This document shows, piece by piece, positions 35,659-55,493 of a stretch of DNA of 64,000 bases (positions are counted from its first letter, which is position 1; every line of letters starts with the position of its first letter). Under the pieces are notes generated by a model, which saw only the letters and a list, made by a program, of their open reading frames with translations, did no database searches and had not been told where the DNA came from. Origin of the DNA: Pseudomonadota bacterium (GTDB lineage: Bacteria > Pseudomonadota > Gammaproteobacteria > Burkholderiales > Sulfuricellaceae); assembly GCA_021801705.1 (NCBI GenBank), contig JAJYXP010000055.1, positions 6,382-70,381 of the forward strand. The letters run 5' to 3'. Both the position numbers and the translations under genes were made by a program.

Positions 35659-35686
35659 GTAAAGTGTGTTGGTTGCACCGGTTAGC

Positions 35687-35761
<75 letters not shown>

Positions 35762-35800
35762 TAATTTTGGTTCTGGATTAGTTGCTTAAAGGAAATAATC

Positions 35801-36991
<1,191 letters not shown>

Positions 36992-37004
36992 CAATTACGG
37001 TGAT

Positions 37005-37048
37005 GAGTGATGGGTAATGGGCGATGAAACCCCATTACCCATTACCGT
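37005..37048. repeat. Inverted repeat of TAATGGG words between tuf and tRNA-Trp
   Basis: GATGGGTAATGGG (about 37009-37021) pairs with CCCATTACCCATTACC (37031-37046) around a 9-base loop. Same word-tandem style as other gap repeats. No T-run follows. Confidence 0.7.
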
Positions 37049-37064
37049 TTACCATTACCAGAAT

Positions 37065-37140
37065 AGGCCAGTAGCTCAATTGGCAGAGTATCGGTCTCCA
37101 AAACCGAGGGTTGGGGGTTCGAGGCCCTCCTGGCCTGCCA
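37065..37140 (+). tRNA. trpT: tRNA-Trp (anticodon CCA)
   Basis: 76 nt with CCA. Acceptor AGGCCAG pairs with CTGGCCT; anticodon CCA at 37098-37100; T-arm GGGTTCGAGGCCC. Confidence 0.95.
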
Positions 37141-37243
37141 AATAACCGGTGTGGAAAAGCGAACGAGTAATTCTAAGTGAAATAAATATGTGGGCGACTG
37201 ACATGGGTGTCGGTCGCTGTTTGCTTTTCCGAAAAAGAAATCT

Positions 37244-37591
37244 ATGACAGACAAAATAAAGTTGGGCTTTGCCATACTGCTGGTTGTGGCGGGGATAGTT
37301 GGTTTCTACATGTTGTCCGAGCATGCGCTGGTGTTGCGGGTGTTGACGGTAATGGCGGGTGTGGGGCTGGCGACTTCGGTGGCCTGGTTTACTGCGCCTG
37401 GAAGACGATTTTTTACGTTCGGCAAGGAAGCCTGGTCGGAAACCAAGAAAGTTGTATGGCCGACCCGCAAGGAAACGCTACAAACTACCGGTGTGGTGTT
37501 TTTGATGGTGGTGGTGATTGCGATTTTCCTGTGGGTTGTGGATGCCAGCCTGATGTGGGCGGTCAAATTGTTGATGGGCCAGGGGGATTGA
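37244..37591 (+). CDS. secE: Preprotein translocase subunit SecE
   Basis: 115 residues, three hydrophobic segments (about 7-23, 29-46, 84-106). The conserved amphipathic block [24 protein letters not shown] precedes the last membrane helix, the essential part that clamps SecY. The stop overlaps the nusG ATG by one base (TGATG), the usual secE-nusG coupling. Confidence 0.95.
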   Translation: MTDKIKLGFAILLVVAGIVGFYMLSEHALVLRVLTVMAGVGLATSVAWFTAPGRRFFTFGKEAWSETKKVVWPTRKETLQTTGVVFLMVVVIAIFLWVVDASLMWAVKLLMGQGD

Positions 37592-38124
37592 TGGCAATGC
37601 GATGGTACGTGGTGCACGCTTATTCCGGCTTCGAGAAAAGCGTGCAGCGGGCCCTGCAGGAGCGCATCGAGCGCGCCGGTATGCAGGACAGGTTTGGTGA
37701 GATTCTGGTGCCGGTCGAAGAGGTGGTCGAAATGAAACTTGGCCAGAAGAGCATCAGCGAACGCAAATTCTTCCCCGGCTATGTGCTGGTGCAAATGGAG
37801 ATGGATGACGAAACCTGGCACCTGGTGAAGAATACCGCCAAGGTAACCGGTTTTGTCGGCGGTACCGCGCAAAAGCCGACGCCGATCAGCGAAAAGGAAG
37901 TCGCCGCCCTGATGCAGCAGATTCAGGAGGGCGTTGAGAAGCCCAGGCCCAAGGTTTTGTTCGAAGTGGGCGAAGCGGTGCGCGTCAAGGAAGGTCCGTT
38001 CACCGATTTCAACGGTGTGGTGGAAGAAGTCAATTACGACAAGAGCAAGATACGCGTTTCGGTGCTGATTTTTGGCCGCTCCACGCCGGTGGAGCTTGAT
38101 TTCAGCCAGGTCGAAAAAGCTTAG
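37591..38124 (+). CDS. nusG: Transcription termination/antitermination factor NusG
   Basis: 177 residues: NGN domain ([55 protein letters not shown]) and C-terminal KOW domain ([18 protein letters not shown]). Bridges RNA polymerase to Rho or S10. ATG 37591 is used; ATG 37597 gives [11 protein letters not shown] and has better spacing to AGGGGG. Confidence 0.96.
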   Translation: MAMRWYVVHAYSGFEKSVQRALQERIERAGMQDRFGEILVPVEEVVEMKLGQKSISERKFFPGYVLVQMEMDDETWHLVKNTAKVTGFVGGTAQKPTPISEKEVAALMQQIQEGVEKPRPKVLFEVGEAVRVKEGPFTDFNGVVEEVNYDKSKIRVSVLIFGRSTPVELDFSQVEKA

Positions 38125-38125
38125 T

Positions 38126-38251
38126 GCTGAGTCCTGAGTGCTGAGTGCTGAGTAAGTAGTAAAGAGTTAGAGCGGTTTTTTAACGGGGAGAGTGCAGTCT
38201 GACGAAAGTGGTGGGTTCGGGGTTTACTCAGGACTCGGCACTCAGGACTTG
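38126..38251. repeat. Inverted repeat of GAGTGCT/GAGTCCT words in the nusG-rplK gap
   Basis: Left arm 38128-38155 (AGTCCTGAGTGCTGAGTGCT..) pairs with right arm 38222-38251 (reverse complement AAGTCCTGAGTGCCGAGTCC..) with about 3 mismatches. Arms are tandem 7-mers. The 66-base loop contains AGAGCGGTTTTTTAACGG with no clear promoter. Confidence 0.75.
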
Positions 38252-38294
38252 GAATTGTTGCTCGTTCGCACCCATTTGATGAGGAGTTGTCAAA

Positions 38295-38726
38295 GTGGCA
38301 AAGAAAATCATTGGCTACATCAAGCTGCAGGTTCCTGCAGGCAAAGCCAACCCCAGTCCGCCCATCGGCCCGGCATTGGGTCAGCGCGGCCTGAATATCA
38401 TGGAGTTCTGCAAGGCCTTCAATGCCCAGACCCAGGGTCTGGAAGTGGGCCTGCCGATCCCGGTGGTGATTACCGCCTACGCAGACAAGAGCTTCACCTT
38501 CATTATGAAGACGCCGCCTGCCACTGTGCTGATCAAGAAGGCTTCCGGTGTGCAAAAAGGCAGTCCGCGCCCGCATACCGACAAGGTGGGCAAGCTGACG
38601 CGCGCCCAGGCTGAAGACATCGCCAAGGCGAAGATGCCGGATCTGACCGCGGCCGATATGGATGCGGCGGTGCGCACTATCGCCGGCAGCGCCCGCAGCA
38701 TGGGCATTGAAGTGGAGGGCGTATAA
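38295..38726 (+). CDS. rplK: 50S ribosomal protein L11
   Basis: 143 residues from GTG 38295. [31 protein letters not shown] is the conserved N-terminal domain (target of stringent-factor sensing and thiopeptides); the C-terminal rRNA-binding domain is intact. Opens the L11 operon; the stop abuts rplA. Confidence 0.97.
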   Translation: MAKKIIGYIKLQVPAGKANPSPPIGPALGQRGLNIMEFCKAFNAQTQGLEVGLPIPVVITAYADKSFTFIMKTPPATVLIKKASGVQKGSPRPHTDKVGKLTRAQAEDIAKAKMPDLTAADMDAAVRTIAGSARSMGIEVEGV

Positions 38727-39422
<696 letters not shown>

Positions 39423-39788
39423 CAACGAACTTTGGGTCTGCCGGGGGAAGCCCCGGCAGGCCGTCAAAGACCGTTGGGGCCTGAGAGTAATGTGTGGCGG
39501 GTGATGAGAGGAAGCATTCCTCGCCCATCCGACACAAGGAGTTCGATGGCTTAATCGGTAGCGCGTGATGCTGGAAGAGCAATGGATTTTATCCCTCATT
39601 ACTCATTACCCATTGCAGCTCCGCCCAACGCAGATGGCGTGCCCAGACGGGTCTCGAAATTTGTTGCCGGCAATTCGTTTTGTCGGCGCCGATTTCTCCT
39701 GAATGAAGGTCGCCGTGGGTAAGTCCAGGACATCGGGCGGGAAGCTAACCCGGTTCCGGGGCTGATTTTAACGGAAGGAGGGAAGACC
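39423..39788 (+). promoter_or_regulatory. rplJ (L10) mRNA leader with a long loop insertion
   Basis: The 366-base gap holds a hairpin CTGCCGGGG/CCCCGGCAG (39438-39459), then GTCAAAGACCGTTGGGG and, 145 bases later, GCCCAACG..GCCCAGACGGG. CAAAGACCG and AGACGG are the blocks I recall from the L10-binding leader of rplJL. CGTTGGG (39472-39478) can pair with CCCAACG (39624-39630). Between them sits a TAATGGG-type repeat segment. GGAGGGAAG (39777 onward) is the rplJ ribosome binding site. Confidence 0.6.
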
Positions 39789-40310
39789 TTGAGTCTGAAT
39801 CTTGAAGAGAAAAAAGCGGTTGTAGCGGAAGTGAGCGCGCAACTGGCGAGTGCTCAGGCCATCGTGGTGGCCGAGTATCGCGGCATGGAAGTGGCCGACA
39901 TGACCAAGCTGCGTGCCAAGGCTCGCGAAGCCGGCGTATACCTGCGCGTGTTGAAAAACACCCTGGTGCGTCGTGCCGTTGCGGAAACCCCGTTTGCCGG
40001 CTTGTCCGACCAGTTGGTCGGGCCGCTTGCCTATGGCATTTCCAGCGACCCCGTTGCGGCGGCTAAAGTGCTGCACGAGTTTGCCAAAAGCAATGAGAAA
40101 TTCGTGATCAAGGCCGGTGCCATGGCGAATTTTGTGATGTCCACCAAGGATGTTGCAAACCTGGCCACCATGCCGAGCCGCGATGAATTGCTGGCCAAGC
40201 TCATGGGTACGATGCAGGCGCCAATTACGCAGTTCGTGCGCACGCTCAACGAAGTGCCGACGCGCTTTGTCCGCGGTCTTGCCGCAGTACGCGACAAGCA
40301 GGCTGCATAG
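39789..40310 (+). CDS. rplJ: 50S ribosomal protein L10
   Basis: 173 residues from TTG 39789 behind a GGAGGGAAG box. [32 protein letters not shown] start, [12 protein letters not shown], and a C-terminal helix ([36 protein letters not shown]) that carries the L7/L12 dimers. Rare TTG start plus the structured leader fits autogenous control. Confidence 0.97.
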   Translation: MSLNLEEKKAVVAEVSAQLASAQAIVVAEYRGMEVADMTKLRAKAREAGVYLRVLKNTLVRRAVAETPFAGLSDQLVGPLAYGISSDPVAAAKVLHEFAKSNEKFVIKAGAMANFVMSTKDVANLATMPSRDELLAKLMGTMQAPITQFVRTLNEVPTRFVRGLAAVRDKQAA

Positions 40311-40369
40311 ACGGCTACGGGCAGATCTTAAATCCAGTTTTAAACTATTTATTCAGGAGTTGTTAAATC

Positions 40370-40750
40370 ATGGCTATTTCCAAAGCTGAAATTCTCGACG
40401 CAATCGCCGGCATGACCGTTCTCGAACTGTCCGAAATGATCAAGGACATGGAAGAGAAATTTGGCGTTTCCGCCGCTGCCGCTGCTGTTGCAGTTGCCGC
40501 TCCGGCCGCCGGTGGCGGTGCTGCCGCTGCCGAAGAGAAAACCGAGTTCGACGTCATTCTGACCGGCGCCGGCGAAAACAAAGTGAACACCATCAAAGTG
40601 GTGCGCACTATCACCGGTCTCGGCCTGAAAGAAGCCAAGGACCTGGTGGACGGCGCTCCCAAGGCTGTCAAGGAAGGCATTTCCAAGGCTGATGCCGATG
40701 CTGTCGCCAAGCAGTTGATCGAAGCTGGCGCGACCTGCGAAGTCAAGTAA
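40370..40750 (+). CDS. rplL: 50S ribosomal protein L7/L12
   Basis: 126 residues: N-terminal dimerisation helices ([26 protein letters not shown]), an Ala-rich hinge ([22 protein letters not shown]), and the C-terminal factor-binding domain ([40 protein letters not shown]). Recruits elongation factors. Confidence 0.98.
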   Translation: MAISKAEILDAIAGMTVLELSEMIKDMEEKFGVSAAAAAVAVAAPAAGGGAAAAEEKTEFDVILTGAGENKVNTIKVVRTITGLGLKEAKDLVDGAPKAVKEGISKADADAVAKQLIEAGATCEVK

Positions 40751-40770
40751 GCAGTCTTGTGCGGAAATTG

Positions 40771-40796
40771 GGCTGGCGGGAAACCGCCGGCCTTTT
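40771..40796 (+). terminator. Attenuator/partial terminator between rplL and rpoB
   Basis: GGCTGGCGG / CCGCCGGCC stem (one G-T pair) with GAAA loop, then TTTT. In other proteobacteria a similar site lowers rpoBC transcription relative to rplL. Downstream (about 40820-40880) are weak inverted words around GGCAGA..TCTGCC. Confidence 0.7.
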
Positions 40797-40907
40797 CCCG
40801 TTTATGCAGTCGGGCTATTTGTCTGCAGAAGCCGGCAGAGAGCAGATCGCGCCATCCGCGGTCTTCTGCCTTCCGTCCTCTGATGCGGAACCATCCATGG
40901 AGATACT

Positions 40908-44981
<4,074 letters not shown>

Positions 44982-44989
44982 GAGCAGGG

Positions 44990-45041
44990 GTAGGGTGCGC
45001 CGTGCGCACCGCTCATGATTGGTGCACAGGGCGCACCCAAC
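44990..45041. repeat. Inverted repeat of GGGTGCGC words in the rpoB-rpoC gap
   Basis: GTAGGGTGCGCCGTGCGCACC (44990-45010, 21 nt) pairs with the segment 45021-45041 with about 4 mismatches, loop 10 nt. Same style as the GTGGGCAC repeat at 12128. It ends 16 bases before the rpoC ATG, near its ribosome binding site (AGGAG). Confidence 0.75.
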
Positions 45042-45057
45042 ATTGCAGGAGTTACAC

Positions 45058-48000
45058 ATGAAAGCATTGCTCGATTTGTTCAAGCAGGTTACCCAGGAAG
45101 AAGAGTTTGACGCGATCAAGATCGCGCTGGCCTCCCCGGAAAAAATCCGCTCCTGGTCCTACGGCGAAGTGAAGAAGCCGGAAACCATCAATTACCGCAC
45201 CTTCAAGCCGGAGCGTGATGGCTTGTTCTGCGCCAAGATTTTTGGCCCGATCAAGGACTATGAGTGCTTGTGCGGAAAATACAAGCGCCTGAAGCACCGC
45301 GGCGTAATCTGCGAAAAGTGCGGCGTGGAGGTGACCCAGTCCAAGGTGCGCCGCGAGCGCATGGCTCACATCGAGCTGGCTTCGCCGGTGGCGCATATCT
45401 GGTTCCTCAAGTCGTTGCCTTCCCGTCTCGGCATGGTGCTGGACGTGGCGCTGCGCGACATCGAGCGCGTGCTGTATTTCGAAGCCTACGTGGTCACCGA
45501 TCCCGGCATGACGCCGCTCAACCGCGCACAACTGTTGACCGAGGACGATTACCTGGCGAAAGTGGAAGAATACGGCGACGAGTTCCATGCCAGCATGGGT
45601 GCGGAAGGCGTGCGTGCGCTGCTGCGCAATCTTGACCTCGCATCCGAAGTCGAGAAGCTGCACAAGGAACTGTCCGAAACCGGGTCCGACACCAAGATCA
45701 AAAAGATTTCCAAGCGGCTCAAGGTGCTGGAGGCGTTCCAGAAGTCCGGCATCAAGCCGGAGTGGATGATACTCGAGGTACTGCCGGTACTGCCGCCTGA
45801 GCTGCGCCCGCTGGTGCCTCTGGACGGCGGTCGCTTCGCAACTTCCGACCTGAACGACCTTTACCGCCGCGTGATCAACCGTAACAACCGCTTGAAGCGC
45901 CTGCTCGAGCTGAAAGCGCCCGAAATCATCGTGCGCAACGAGAAGCGCATGCTGCAGGAATCGGTGGATTCCCTGCTCGACAATGGCCGCCGCGGCAAGG
46001 CCATGACCGGCGCCAACAAGCGTCCGCTGAAATCGCTTGCCGACATGATCAAAGGCAAGGGCGGCCGTTTCCGCCAGAACCTGCTCGGCAAACGGGTGGA
46101 CTATTCCGGCCGTTCCGTCATCGTGGTCGGCCCGCAACTGAAATTGCACCAGTGCGGCCTGCCCAAGAAAATGGCGCTGGAGCTGTTCAAGCCTTTCATA
46201 TTCCACAAGCTGGAAGTGCTCGGGCTGGCAACCACCATCAAGGCCGCCAAGCGCATGGTGGAAGACGAGATTCCCGAGGTATGGGATATTCTGGAAGACG
46301 TGATCCGCGAGCATCCGGTCATGCTCAACCGCGCCCCGACCCTGCACCGGCTCGGCATCCAGGCGTTCGAACCGGTCCTGATCGAAGGCAAGGCGATCCA
46401 GCTTCATCCGCTCGTTTGCTCGGCTTTCAACGCCGACTTCGACGGCGACCAAATGGCCGTCCACGTGCCGCTGTCGCTGGAAGCCCAGGTCGAGGCGCGC
46501 ACCCTGATGCTGGCGTCGAACAACGTGCTGTCGCCCGCCAACGGCGAGCCGATCATCGTGCCGTCGCAGGATATCGTGCTGGGCCTGTATTACATGACCC
46601 GAGAAAAGATCAACGCCAAAGGCGAAGGCACCCTGTTCGGTACCATCAGCGAGATCTCTCGTGCCTATGAATCACGCCAGGTCGAGTTGCATGCCAGAGT
46701 GACTGCGCGCATCAAGGAATACGAGGTGGATGCAGAGGGCGAGAAGACCGAAAAGGTCACCCGCTACGAAACCACGGTCGGCCGCGCTCTGCTGTCGGAG
46801 ATCCTGCCTGCCGGTTTGCCTTTCTCGCTGATCAACAAGGCGCTGAAGAAAAAGGAAATTTCCAAGCTCATCAACGCCAGCTTCCGCCGTTGCGGTTTGC
46901 GCGAAACGGTTATTTTTGCCGACAAGCTGATGTATACCGGATTCAGCTTCGCGGCACGCGCCGGTATTTCGATCTGCGTTGACGACATGCTGGTGCCGAC
47001 CGAGAAGGAAAAGCTGATAGGCGCTTCCGAGAAGGAAGTGAAGGATATCGAGGTGCAATACACCTCGGGCCTGGTGACTCAGGGCGAGCGCTACAACAAG
47101 GTAGTGGATATCTGGGGCCGCTGTGGCGACCAGGTGGCCAAGGCGATGATGAACCAGCTCGGCACCGAGCCGGTGGTGGACAGGGAAGGGAAGACGGTCG
47201 CCCAGGAGTCGTTTAACTCGATTTACATGATGGCCGACTCCGGCGCCCGCGGATCCGCGGCCCAGATCCGCCAACTGGCCGGCATGCGCGGCCTGATGGC
47301 GAAACCGGACGGCTCCATCATCGAGACCCCGATTACCGCGAACTTCCGCGAGGGGCTGAACGTGCTGCAGTACTTCATATCCACTCACGGCGCCCGCAAA
47401 GGACTTGCCGACACGGCGCTGAAGACCGCGAACTCCGGCTACCTGACCCGCCGCCTGGTGGACGTGACCCAGGATCTGGTGGTGACCGAGGAGGATTGCG
47501 GCACCGCCGAAGGCATGGCATTGAAGGCGCTGGTCGAGGGCGGTGAAGTGGTCGAACCCCTGCGCGAGCGCATTCTTGGCCGTGTAACCGCTGTCGATGT
47601 GATCAATCCGGAAACCAGCGAAACCGTCTATGAGTCCGGCACGCTGCTGGACGAAGATGCCGTCGAAACGATAGAAGCGCTGGGCATCGATGAAGTCAAG
47701 GTACGCACCGCGCTTACCTGTGAAACCCGCCATGGCCTGTGCGCCAAATGCTATGGCCGCGACCTCGGCCGCGGCTGGCTGGTGAATGTGGGCGAGGCGG
47801 TTGGCGTGATTGCGGCGCAATCCATCGGCGAGCCGGGTACGCAGCTGACCATGCGCACCTTCCACATCGGCGGCGCGGCATCCCGTGCCGCCGCAGCGAG
47901 CCAGATCGAAATAAAATCCAACGGCGTGGCGCGCTTTGCTTCCGGCATGCGCTATGTCACCAATGCCAAAAACGAACAGATCGTGATTTCGCGCAGTGGA

Positions 48001-49260
48001 GAAGTGATCATCACCGACGACAACGGCCGCGAGCGCGAGCGTCAGAAGATCCCTTACGGTTCGACTCTGCTGGCCATGGACGGTGCCATCGTGAAAGCCG
48101 GCCAGGTGCTGGCAATGTGGGATCCGCATACCCGCCCGATTATTACCGAATATGCGGGCAAGGTGCGTTTCGAGAACGTCGAGGACGGCGTTACGGTGGC
48201 CAAGCAGATCGACGAGGTGACGGGTCTTTCCACTCTGGTGGTGATCGATCCCAAGCGTCGCGGCACGACCCAGTTCAAGGGTCTGCGCCCGCAGGTCAAA
48301 CTGATGGACGAGAGTGGCCAGGAAATCCAGATCGCCGGCACTGAAATACCGGTCAACATCACCTTTCCACTGGGCTCGATCATCACCGTGAAAGACGGCC
48401 AGATGGTCAACGTCGGCGACGTGCTGGCGCGGATTCCGCAGGAGACCTCCAAGACTCGCGACATTACCGGCGGTCTGCCGCGCGTGGCGGAATTGTTCGA
48501 GGCGCGTTCTCCGAAGGATGCCGGCCTGCTGGCGGAAGTCACCGGTATCGTGTCGTTCGGCAAGGACACCAAGGGCAAGCAGCGCCTGGTGATCACTGAC
48601 CTGGACGGTGTTCCCCACGAATACCTGATTACCAAGGACAAGCACGTTACGGCACACGATGGCCAGGTGGTGAATAAAGGCGAAAGCATCGTGGACGGTC
48701 CCGCCGACCCTCACGACATTCTGCGCCTGCTGGGCGTCGAGGCGCTGGCACGCTACATCACCGATGAAGTGCAGGACGTATATCGCCTCCAGGGCGTGAA
48801 GATCAACGACAAGCACATCGAGGTGATCGTGCGTCAGATGCTGCGCCGCGTGACGGTGAACGATTCGGGCGGGACCCGCTTTATTCAGGGCGAGCAGGTG
48901 GAGCGCGCAGATGTGCTGAAAGAGAACGAGATAGCGGTCGCCGAGGGGAAGGAGCCTGCCACCTACGATTACATGCTGCTGGGTATTACCAAGGCATCTC
49001 TGTCCACCGATTCGTTCATTTCCGCAGCCTCCTTCCAGGAGACCACGCGGGTGTTGACGGAAGCGGCAATCATGGGGAAACGGGACGAACTTCGCGGTCT
49101 CAAGGAAAACGTTATCGTTGGCCGCCTGATTCCTGCGGGTACTGGCCTGGCCTTTCACAATGCCCGCCGCAGGCAGAAGTCGGGCGAAGATATTGTGTTT
49201 GGCGCTGAAATGGCCGAAGAGACCCCGGCTGCACCGGAAGGCAGCGAACTTTCCGCCTGA
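45058..49260 (+). CDS. rpoC: RNA polymerase beta' subunit
   Basis: 1400 residues from ATG 45058 (AGGAGTTACAC before it). Zinc site 1 [19 protein letters not shown] (Cys70, 72, 85, 88), catalytic [12 protein letters not shown] with Asp460/462/464 binding Mg2+, trigger-loop/bridge region [18 protein letters not shown], and zinc site 2 [16 protein letters not shown]. Full length. Confidence 0.99.
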   Translation: MKALLDLFKQVTQEEEFDAIKIALASPEKIRSWSYGEVKKPETINYRTFKPERDGLFCAKIFGPIKDYECLCGKYKRLKHRGVICEKCGVEVTQSKVRRERMAHIELASPVAHIWFLKSLPSRLGMVLDVALRDIERVLYFEAYVVTDPGMTPLNRAQLLTEDDYLAKVEEYGDEFHASMGAEGVRALLRNLDLASEVEKLHKELSETGSDTKIKKISKRLKVLEAFQKSGIKPEWMILEVLPVLPPELRPLVPLDGGRFATSDLNDLYRRVINRNNRLKRLLELKAPEIIVRNEKRMLQESVDSLLDNGRRGKAMTGANKRPLKSLADMIKGKGGRFRQNLLGKRVDYSGRSVIVVGPQLKLHQCGLPKKMALELFKPFIFHKLEVLGLATTIKAAKRMVEDEIPEVWDILEDVIREHPVMLNRAPTLHRLGIQAFEPVLIEGKAIQLHPLVCSAFNADFDGDQMAVHVPLSLEAQVEARTLMLASNNVLSPANGEPIIVPSQDIVLGLYYMTREKINAKGEGTLFGTISEISRAYESRQVELHARVTARIKEYEVDAEGEKTEKVTRYETTVGRALLSEILPAGLPFSLINKALKKKEISKLINASFRRCGLRETVIFADKLMYTGFSFAARAGISICVDDMLVPTEKEKLIGASEKEVKDIEVQYTSGLVTQGERYNKVVDIWGRCGDQVAKAMMNQLGTEPVVDREGKTVAQESFNSIYMMADSGARGSAAQIRQLAGMRGLMAKPDGSIIETPITANFREGLNVLQYFISTHGARKGLADTALKTANSGYLTRRLVDVTQDLVVTEEDCGTAEGMALKALVEGGEVVEPLRERILGRVTAVDVINPETSETVYESGTLLDEDAVETIEALGIDEVKVRTALTCETRHGLCAKCYGRDLGRGWLVNVGEAVGVIAAQSIGEPGTQLTMRTFHIGGAASRAAAASQIEIKSNGVARFASGMRYVTNAKNEQIVISRSGEVIITDDNGRERERQKIPYGSTLLAMDGAIVKAGQVLAMWDPHTRPIITEYAGKVRFENVEDGVTVAKQIDEVTGLSTLVVIDPKRRGTTQFKGLRPQVKLMDESGQEIQIAGTEIPVNITFPLGSIITVKDGQMVNVGDVLARIPQETSKTRDITGGLPRVAELFEARSPKDAGLLAEVTGIVSFGKDTKGKQRLVITDLDGVPHEYLITKDKHVTAHDGQVVNKGESIVDGPADPHDILRLLGVEALARYITDEVQDVYRLQGVKINDKHIEVIVRQMLRRVTVNDSGGTRFIQGEQVERADVLKENEIAVAEGKEPATYDYMLLGITKASLSTDSFISAASFQETTRVLTEAAIMGKRDELRGLKENVIVGRLIPAGTGLAFHNARRRQKSGEDIVFGAEMAEETPAAPEGSELSA

Positions 49261-49296
49261 GAGAGCCCCGTGCGTTGAAATAACCGCACGGTGAGC

Positions 49297-49325
49297 TTGA
49301 CATTTAGCCAAGGAAAAAATAGAAT
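49297..49325 (+). promoter_or_regulatory. Strong sigma-70 promoter of the str operon
   Basis: Consensus TTGACA (49297-49302), 17-base spacer, TAGAAT (49320-49325). Should start RNA near 49332, giving about 100 nt of leader before rpsL. Confidence 0.8.
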
Positions 49326-49381
49326 CCTGAGTCTTTTTAGCAGCAAGCTAAAATTCCTGTCTTGAGCAGGTGCAGATATTC

Positions 49382-49417
49382 GGGACGGCAACGGTTGCCG
49401 TCCCCGTTATTTTTTTA
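49382..49417 (+). terminator. Intrinsic terminator/attenuator in the rpsL leader
   Basis: GGGACGGCAAC / GTTGCCGTCCC stem, then CCGTTATTTTTTT. It lies downstream of the str promoter and only 14 bases before the rpsL ATG, so it can attenuate str transcription as well as end rpoC readthrough. Confidence 0.7.
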
Positions 49418-49430
49418 GGAATGGATAAGA

Positions 49431-49808
49431 ATGCCAACGATTAACCAGTTAGTGCGTAAACCGCGCGAAGCCAAGCGTGTCAAGAGCAAAGTGCCCGCGC
49501 TGGAAAGCAGCCCGCAGAAGCGTGGCGTTTGCACCCGCGTCTACACGACGACACCAAAAAAGCCGAACTCGGCGTTGCGTAAAGTGGCGCGTGTGCGTCT
49601 CACCAACGGTTTCGAGGTTTCCAGCTACATTGGCGGCGAGGGGCACAACCTGCAGGAGCACTCGGTTGTGCTGATCCGCGGCGGCCGTGTAAAGGACTTG
49701 CCGGGCGTGCGCTATCACACGGTGCGCGGCAGTCTGGATACCGCTGGCGTAAAAGACCGCAAACAGAGCCGTTCCAAGTACGGCACCAAGCGCCCGAAGG
49801 CGGCTTGA
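49431..49808 (+). CDS. rpsL: 30S ribosomal protein S12
   Basis: 125 residues. [19 protein letters not shown] (Lys43/Lys44 region, wild-type for streptomycin sensitivity) and [17 protein letters not shown] are intact. The last seven codons plus stop are followed by an in-frame near-copy of themselves (see 49788-49835). First gene of rpsL-rpsG-fusA-tuf. Confidence 0.98.
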   Translation: MPTINQLVRKPREAKRVKSKVPALESSPQKRGVCTRVYTTTPKKPNSALRKVARVRLTNGFEVSSYIGGEGHNLQEHSVVLIRGGRVKDLPGVRYHTVRGSLDTAGVKDRKQSRSKYGTKRPKAA

Positions 49809-49835
49809 TCCAACAAGCGCCCGAAAGCGGCTTGA
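49788..49835 (+). repeat. 27-bp in-frame duplication of the rpsL end
   Basis: AAGCGCCCGAAGGCGGCTTGA (stop at 49806-49808, given here in full as the last 7 codons) recurs 27 bp later with one change (stop at 49833-49835). Readthrough of the first TGA would add a second KRPKAA tail. Confidence 0.85.
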
Positions 49836-49862
49836 CCTACTAAAGAGATTGAATTGAGGTGA

Positions 49863-50336
<474 letters not shown>

Positions 50337-50372
50337 ATGTATTTGTACTGATTTTATCAAGAGGCTGTAGCT

Positions 50373-52466
<2,094 letters not shown>

Positions 52467-52494
52467 TCGTTCTTTAAGATAAAGGGAAGTCATC

Positions 52495-53685
<1,191 letters not shown>

Positions 53686-53734
53686 TTAAACAAGCGGCAG
53701 TCCCTGGCCTGCCGCATCGCTCTTTGGAAAAAAC

Positions 53735-54043
53735 ATGCAAAGTCAAAAAATCCGCATTCGCCTGAAGGCGTTTGATTATCGTCTGATCGACCAGTCAGCA
53801 CTGGAGATCGTTGAAACCGCCAAGCGTACTGGTGCGGTAGTCAAAGGCCCTGTGCCACTTCCTACCCGCATCGAGCGTTTCGATATTCTGCGCTCCCCGC
53901 ACGTCAACAAGACTTCGCGTGAGCAGTTGGAAATCCGCACGCATTTGCGTCTGATGGACATCATTGACCCTACCGATAAAACGGTGGATGCACTGATGAA
54001 GCTGGACCTTCCTGCCGGAGTGGACGTAGAAATCAAGTTATAG
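53735..54043 (+). CDS. rpsJ: 30S ribosomal protein S10 (NusE)
   Basis: 102 residues; [30 protein letters not shown] and [32 protein letters not shown] are canonical. Also binds NusB/NusG in antitermination. Here it is 182 bp from rplC, an unusually wide gap with its own promoter and a repeat. Confidence 0.98.
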   Translation: MQSQKIRIRLKAFDYRLIDQSALEIVETAKRTGAVVKGPVPLPTRIERFDILRSPHVNKTSREQLEIRTHLRLMDIIDPTDKTVDALMKLDLPAGVDVEIKL

Positions 54044-54059
54044 TGAGGTTTTTACAAAA

Positions 54060-54088
54060 TTGATGCGGTTGGAAAAACGGTGTATACT
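54060..54088 (+). promoter_or_regulatory. Candidate promoter between rpsJ and rplC
   Basis: TTGATG (54060-54065), 17-base spacer, TATACT (54083-54088). It would drive rplC onward separately from rpsJ, giving a leader of about 130 nt that contains the repeat at 54131. Confidence 0.6.
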
Positions 54089-54130
54089 TCACGGTTTTTT
54101 CCGGCCGTAGTTTATTTTGGTAACAAAGAG

Positions 54131-54176
54131 GCACTCCGACTTCACTATGGGCTGAAGCTCGTGAAGGATCGAATGC
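54131..54176 (-). repeat. Diverged copy of the palindromic repeat, upstream of rplC
   Basis: On the minus strand it reads GCATTCGATCCTTCACGAGC then TTCAGCCCATAGTGAAGTCG then GAGTGCC, matching the element at 28219 at roughly 85% with one small insertion. It lies in the rplC leader. Confidence 0.7.
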
Positions 54177-54228
54177 TGTTAAAACCGCCAGTCAATCGTA
54201 ACTGGCCTTTGTAATAAGGAAAATTGTG

Positions 54229-54873
54229 ATGAGCCTAGGACTTGTCGGTCGCAAGATTGGCATGACCCGCGTGTTCGCCGAAGATGGAACTTCCATCCCG
54301 GTAACCGTAGTGGACGTGTCCAACAATCGCGTGACCCAGATTAAAACTCCCGAAACGGATGGTTATACCGCTGTTCAAGTTGCCTTTGGCACGCGCCGCA
54401 AAAACCGCGTGACTCAGCCGTTGGCGGGGCATTATGCCAAGGCTGGTGTCGAAGCGGGTCGTGTTCTCAATGAGTTCGCCATCGGCGGCGATGATCTCGC
54501 CAGAGTCGCTTTGGGCGGTACCATTAGCGTTGACCTGTTCCAGGTGGGGCAAATGGTTGACGTTACCGGCACCACTCAAGGTAAAGGTTTCACCGGTGCG
54601 ATCAAACGCCACCACTTCAGCTCGAACCGTGCCACGCACGGCAATTCCCGCTCGCACAACAGCGCCGGTTCCATCGGCCAGAATCAGGATCCGGGTCGCG
54701 TGTTCCCGGGCAAGAAGATGGCGGGCCATTATGGCGCCGTGAAGCGTACCACCCAAAACCTCGAAATCGTCCGCATTGATGCTGAACGCCAGTTGCTCCT
54801 GATCAAAGGTGCGGTTCCCGGCTCCAAGGGCGGCGATCTGATTGTACGTCCGAGCGTGAAGGCAGGTGCATAA
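54229..54873 (+). CDS. rplC: 50S ribosomal protein L3
   Basis: 214 residues. ATG 54229 (AAGGA 8 bases before) chosen over the adjacent GTG 54226. [19 protein letters not shown] start and the central loop [30 protein letters not shown] are diagnostic. The glutamine methylated by PrmB in E. coli lies in that loop (GQNQDPG). Overlaps rplD by one base. Confidence 0.98.
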   Translation: MSLGLVGRKIGMTRVFAEDGTSIPVTVVDVSNNRVTQIKTPETDGYTAVQVAFGTRRKNRVTQPLAGHYAKAGVEAGRVLNEFAIGGDDLARVALGGTISVDLFQVGQMVDVTGTTQGKGFTGAIKRHHFSSNRATHGNSRSHNSAGSIGQNQDPGRVFPGKKMAGHYGAVKRTTQNLEIVRIDAERQLLLIKGAVPGSKGGDLIVRPSVKAGA

Positions 54874-55493
54874 TGGAACTGAAGCTGATTAATGATCAAG
54901 GGCAGGCGACTGCCAGCGTGACCGCATCGGACGATTTGTTCGGCCGCGAATTCAACGAGGCGCTGGTGCACCAGGTGGTCACCGCCTATATGGCCAACGC
55001 CCGTAGCGGCAACCGCGCCCAGAAGGGCCGTAGCGAAATCGCCAAGAGCACCAAAAAACCCTGGCGCCAGAAAGGCACCGGCCGAGCTCGTGCAGGTATG
55101 GCTTCCAGTCCGCTGTGGCGTGGCGGCGGCAAGATCTTCCCGAACAGCCCGGAAGAAAATTTCAGCCAGAAGGTTAACAAGAAGATGTTCCGTGCGGGCA
55201 TCGGCTCCATTCTGTCCGAGCTTGCGCGTCAGGGGCGTCTTTCCGTGGTGGAAGGCTTTTCCGTTGATACCCCCAAGACCAAAGTGCTGGCGCAGAAGAT
55301 CAAGGGTATGGGAATGGACAGCGTACTGATCATCACTGATGATCTCGACGAGAACCTGTACCTTTCGGCGCGCAACCTGCCGCATGTGCTGGTGCTTGAA
55401 GCGCATCGCGCCGATCCGGTCAGCATGGTGCGCTACCCCAACGTGCTGATAACCCGCAACGCGGTGAAGAAATTTGAGGAGATGTACGCATGA
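54873..55493 (+). CDS. rplD: 50S ribosomal protein L4
   Basis: 206 residues; [32 protein letters not shown] is the exit-tunnel loop. L4 represses the S10 operon in E. coli; any target here would be in the leader at 54090-54228. Overlaps rplW by 4 bp. Confidence 0.98.
   Translation: MELKLINDQGQATASVTASDDLFGREFNEALVHQVVTAYMANARSGNRAQKGRSEIAKSTKKPWRQKGTGRARAGMASSPLWRGGGKIFPNSPEENFSQKVNKKMFRAGIGSILSELARQGRLSVVEGFSVDTPKTKVLAQKIKGMGMDSVLIITDDLDENLYLSARNLPHVLVLEAHRADPVSMVRYPNVLITRNAVKKFEEMYA

Noticed and set aside
46672-49311. 879-codon open frame antisense to rpoC, and 764 codons antisense to rpoB
   Set aside because: High GC removes stops from the antisense frame; sequence is His/Arg/Gly-rich with no recognisable domain, and the sense genes are certain.
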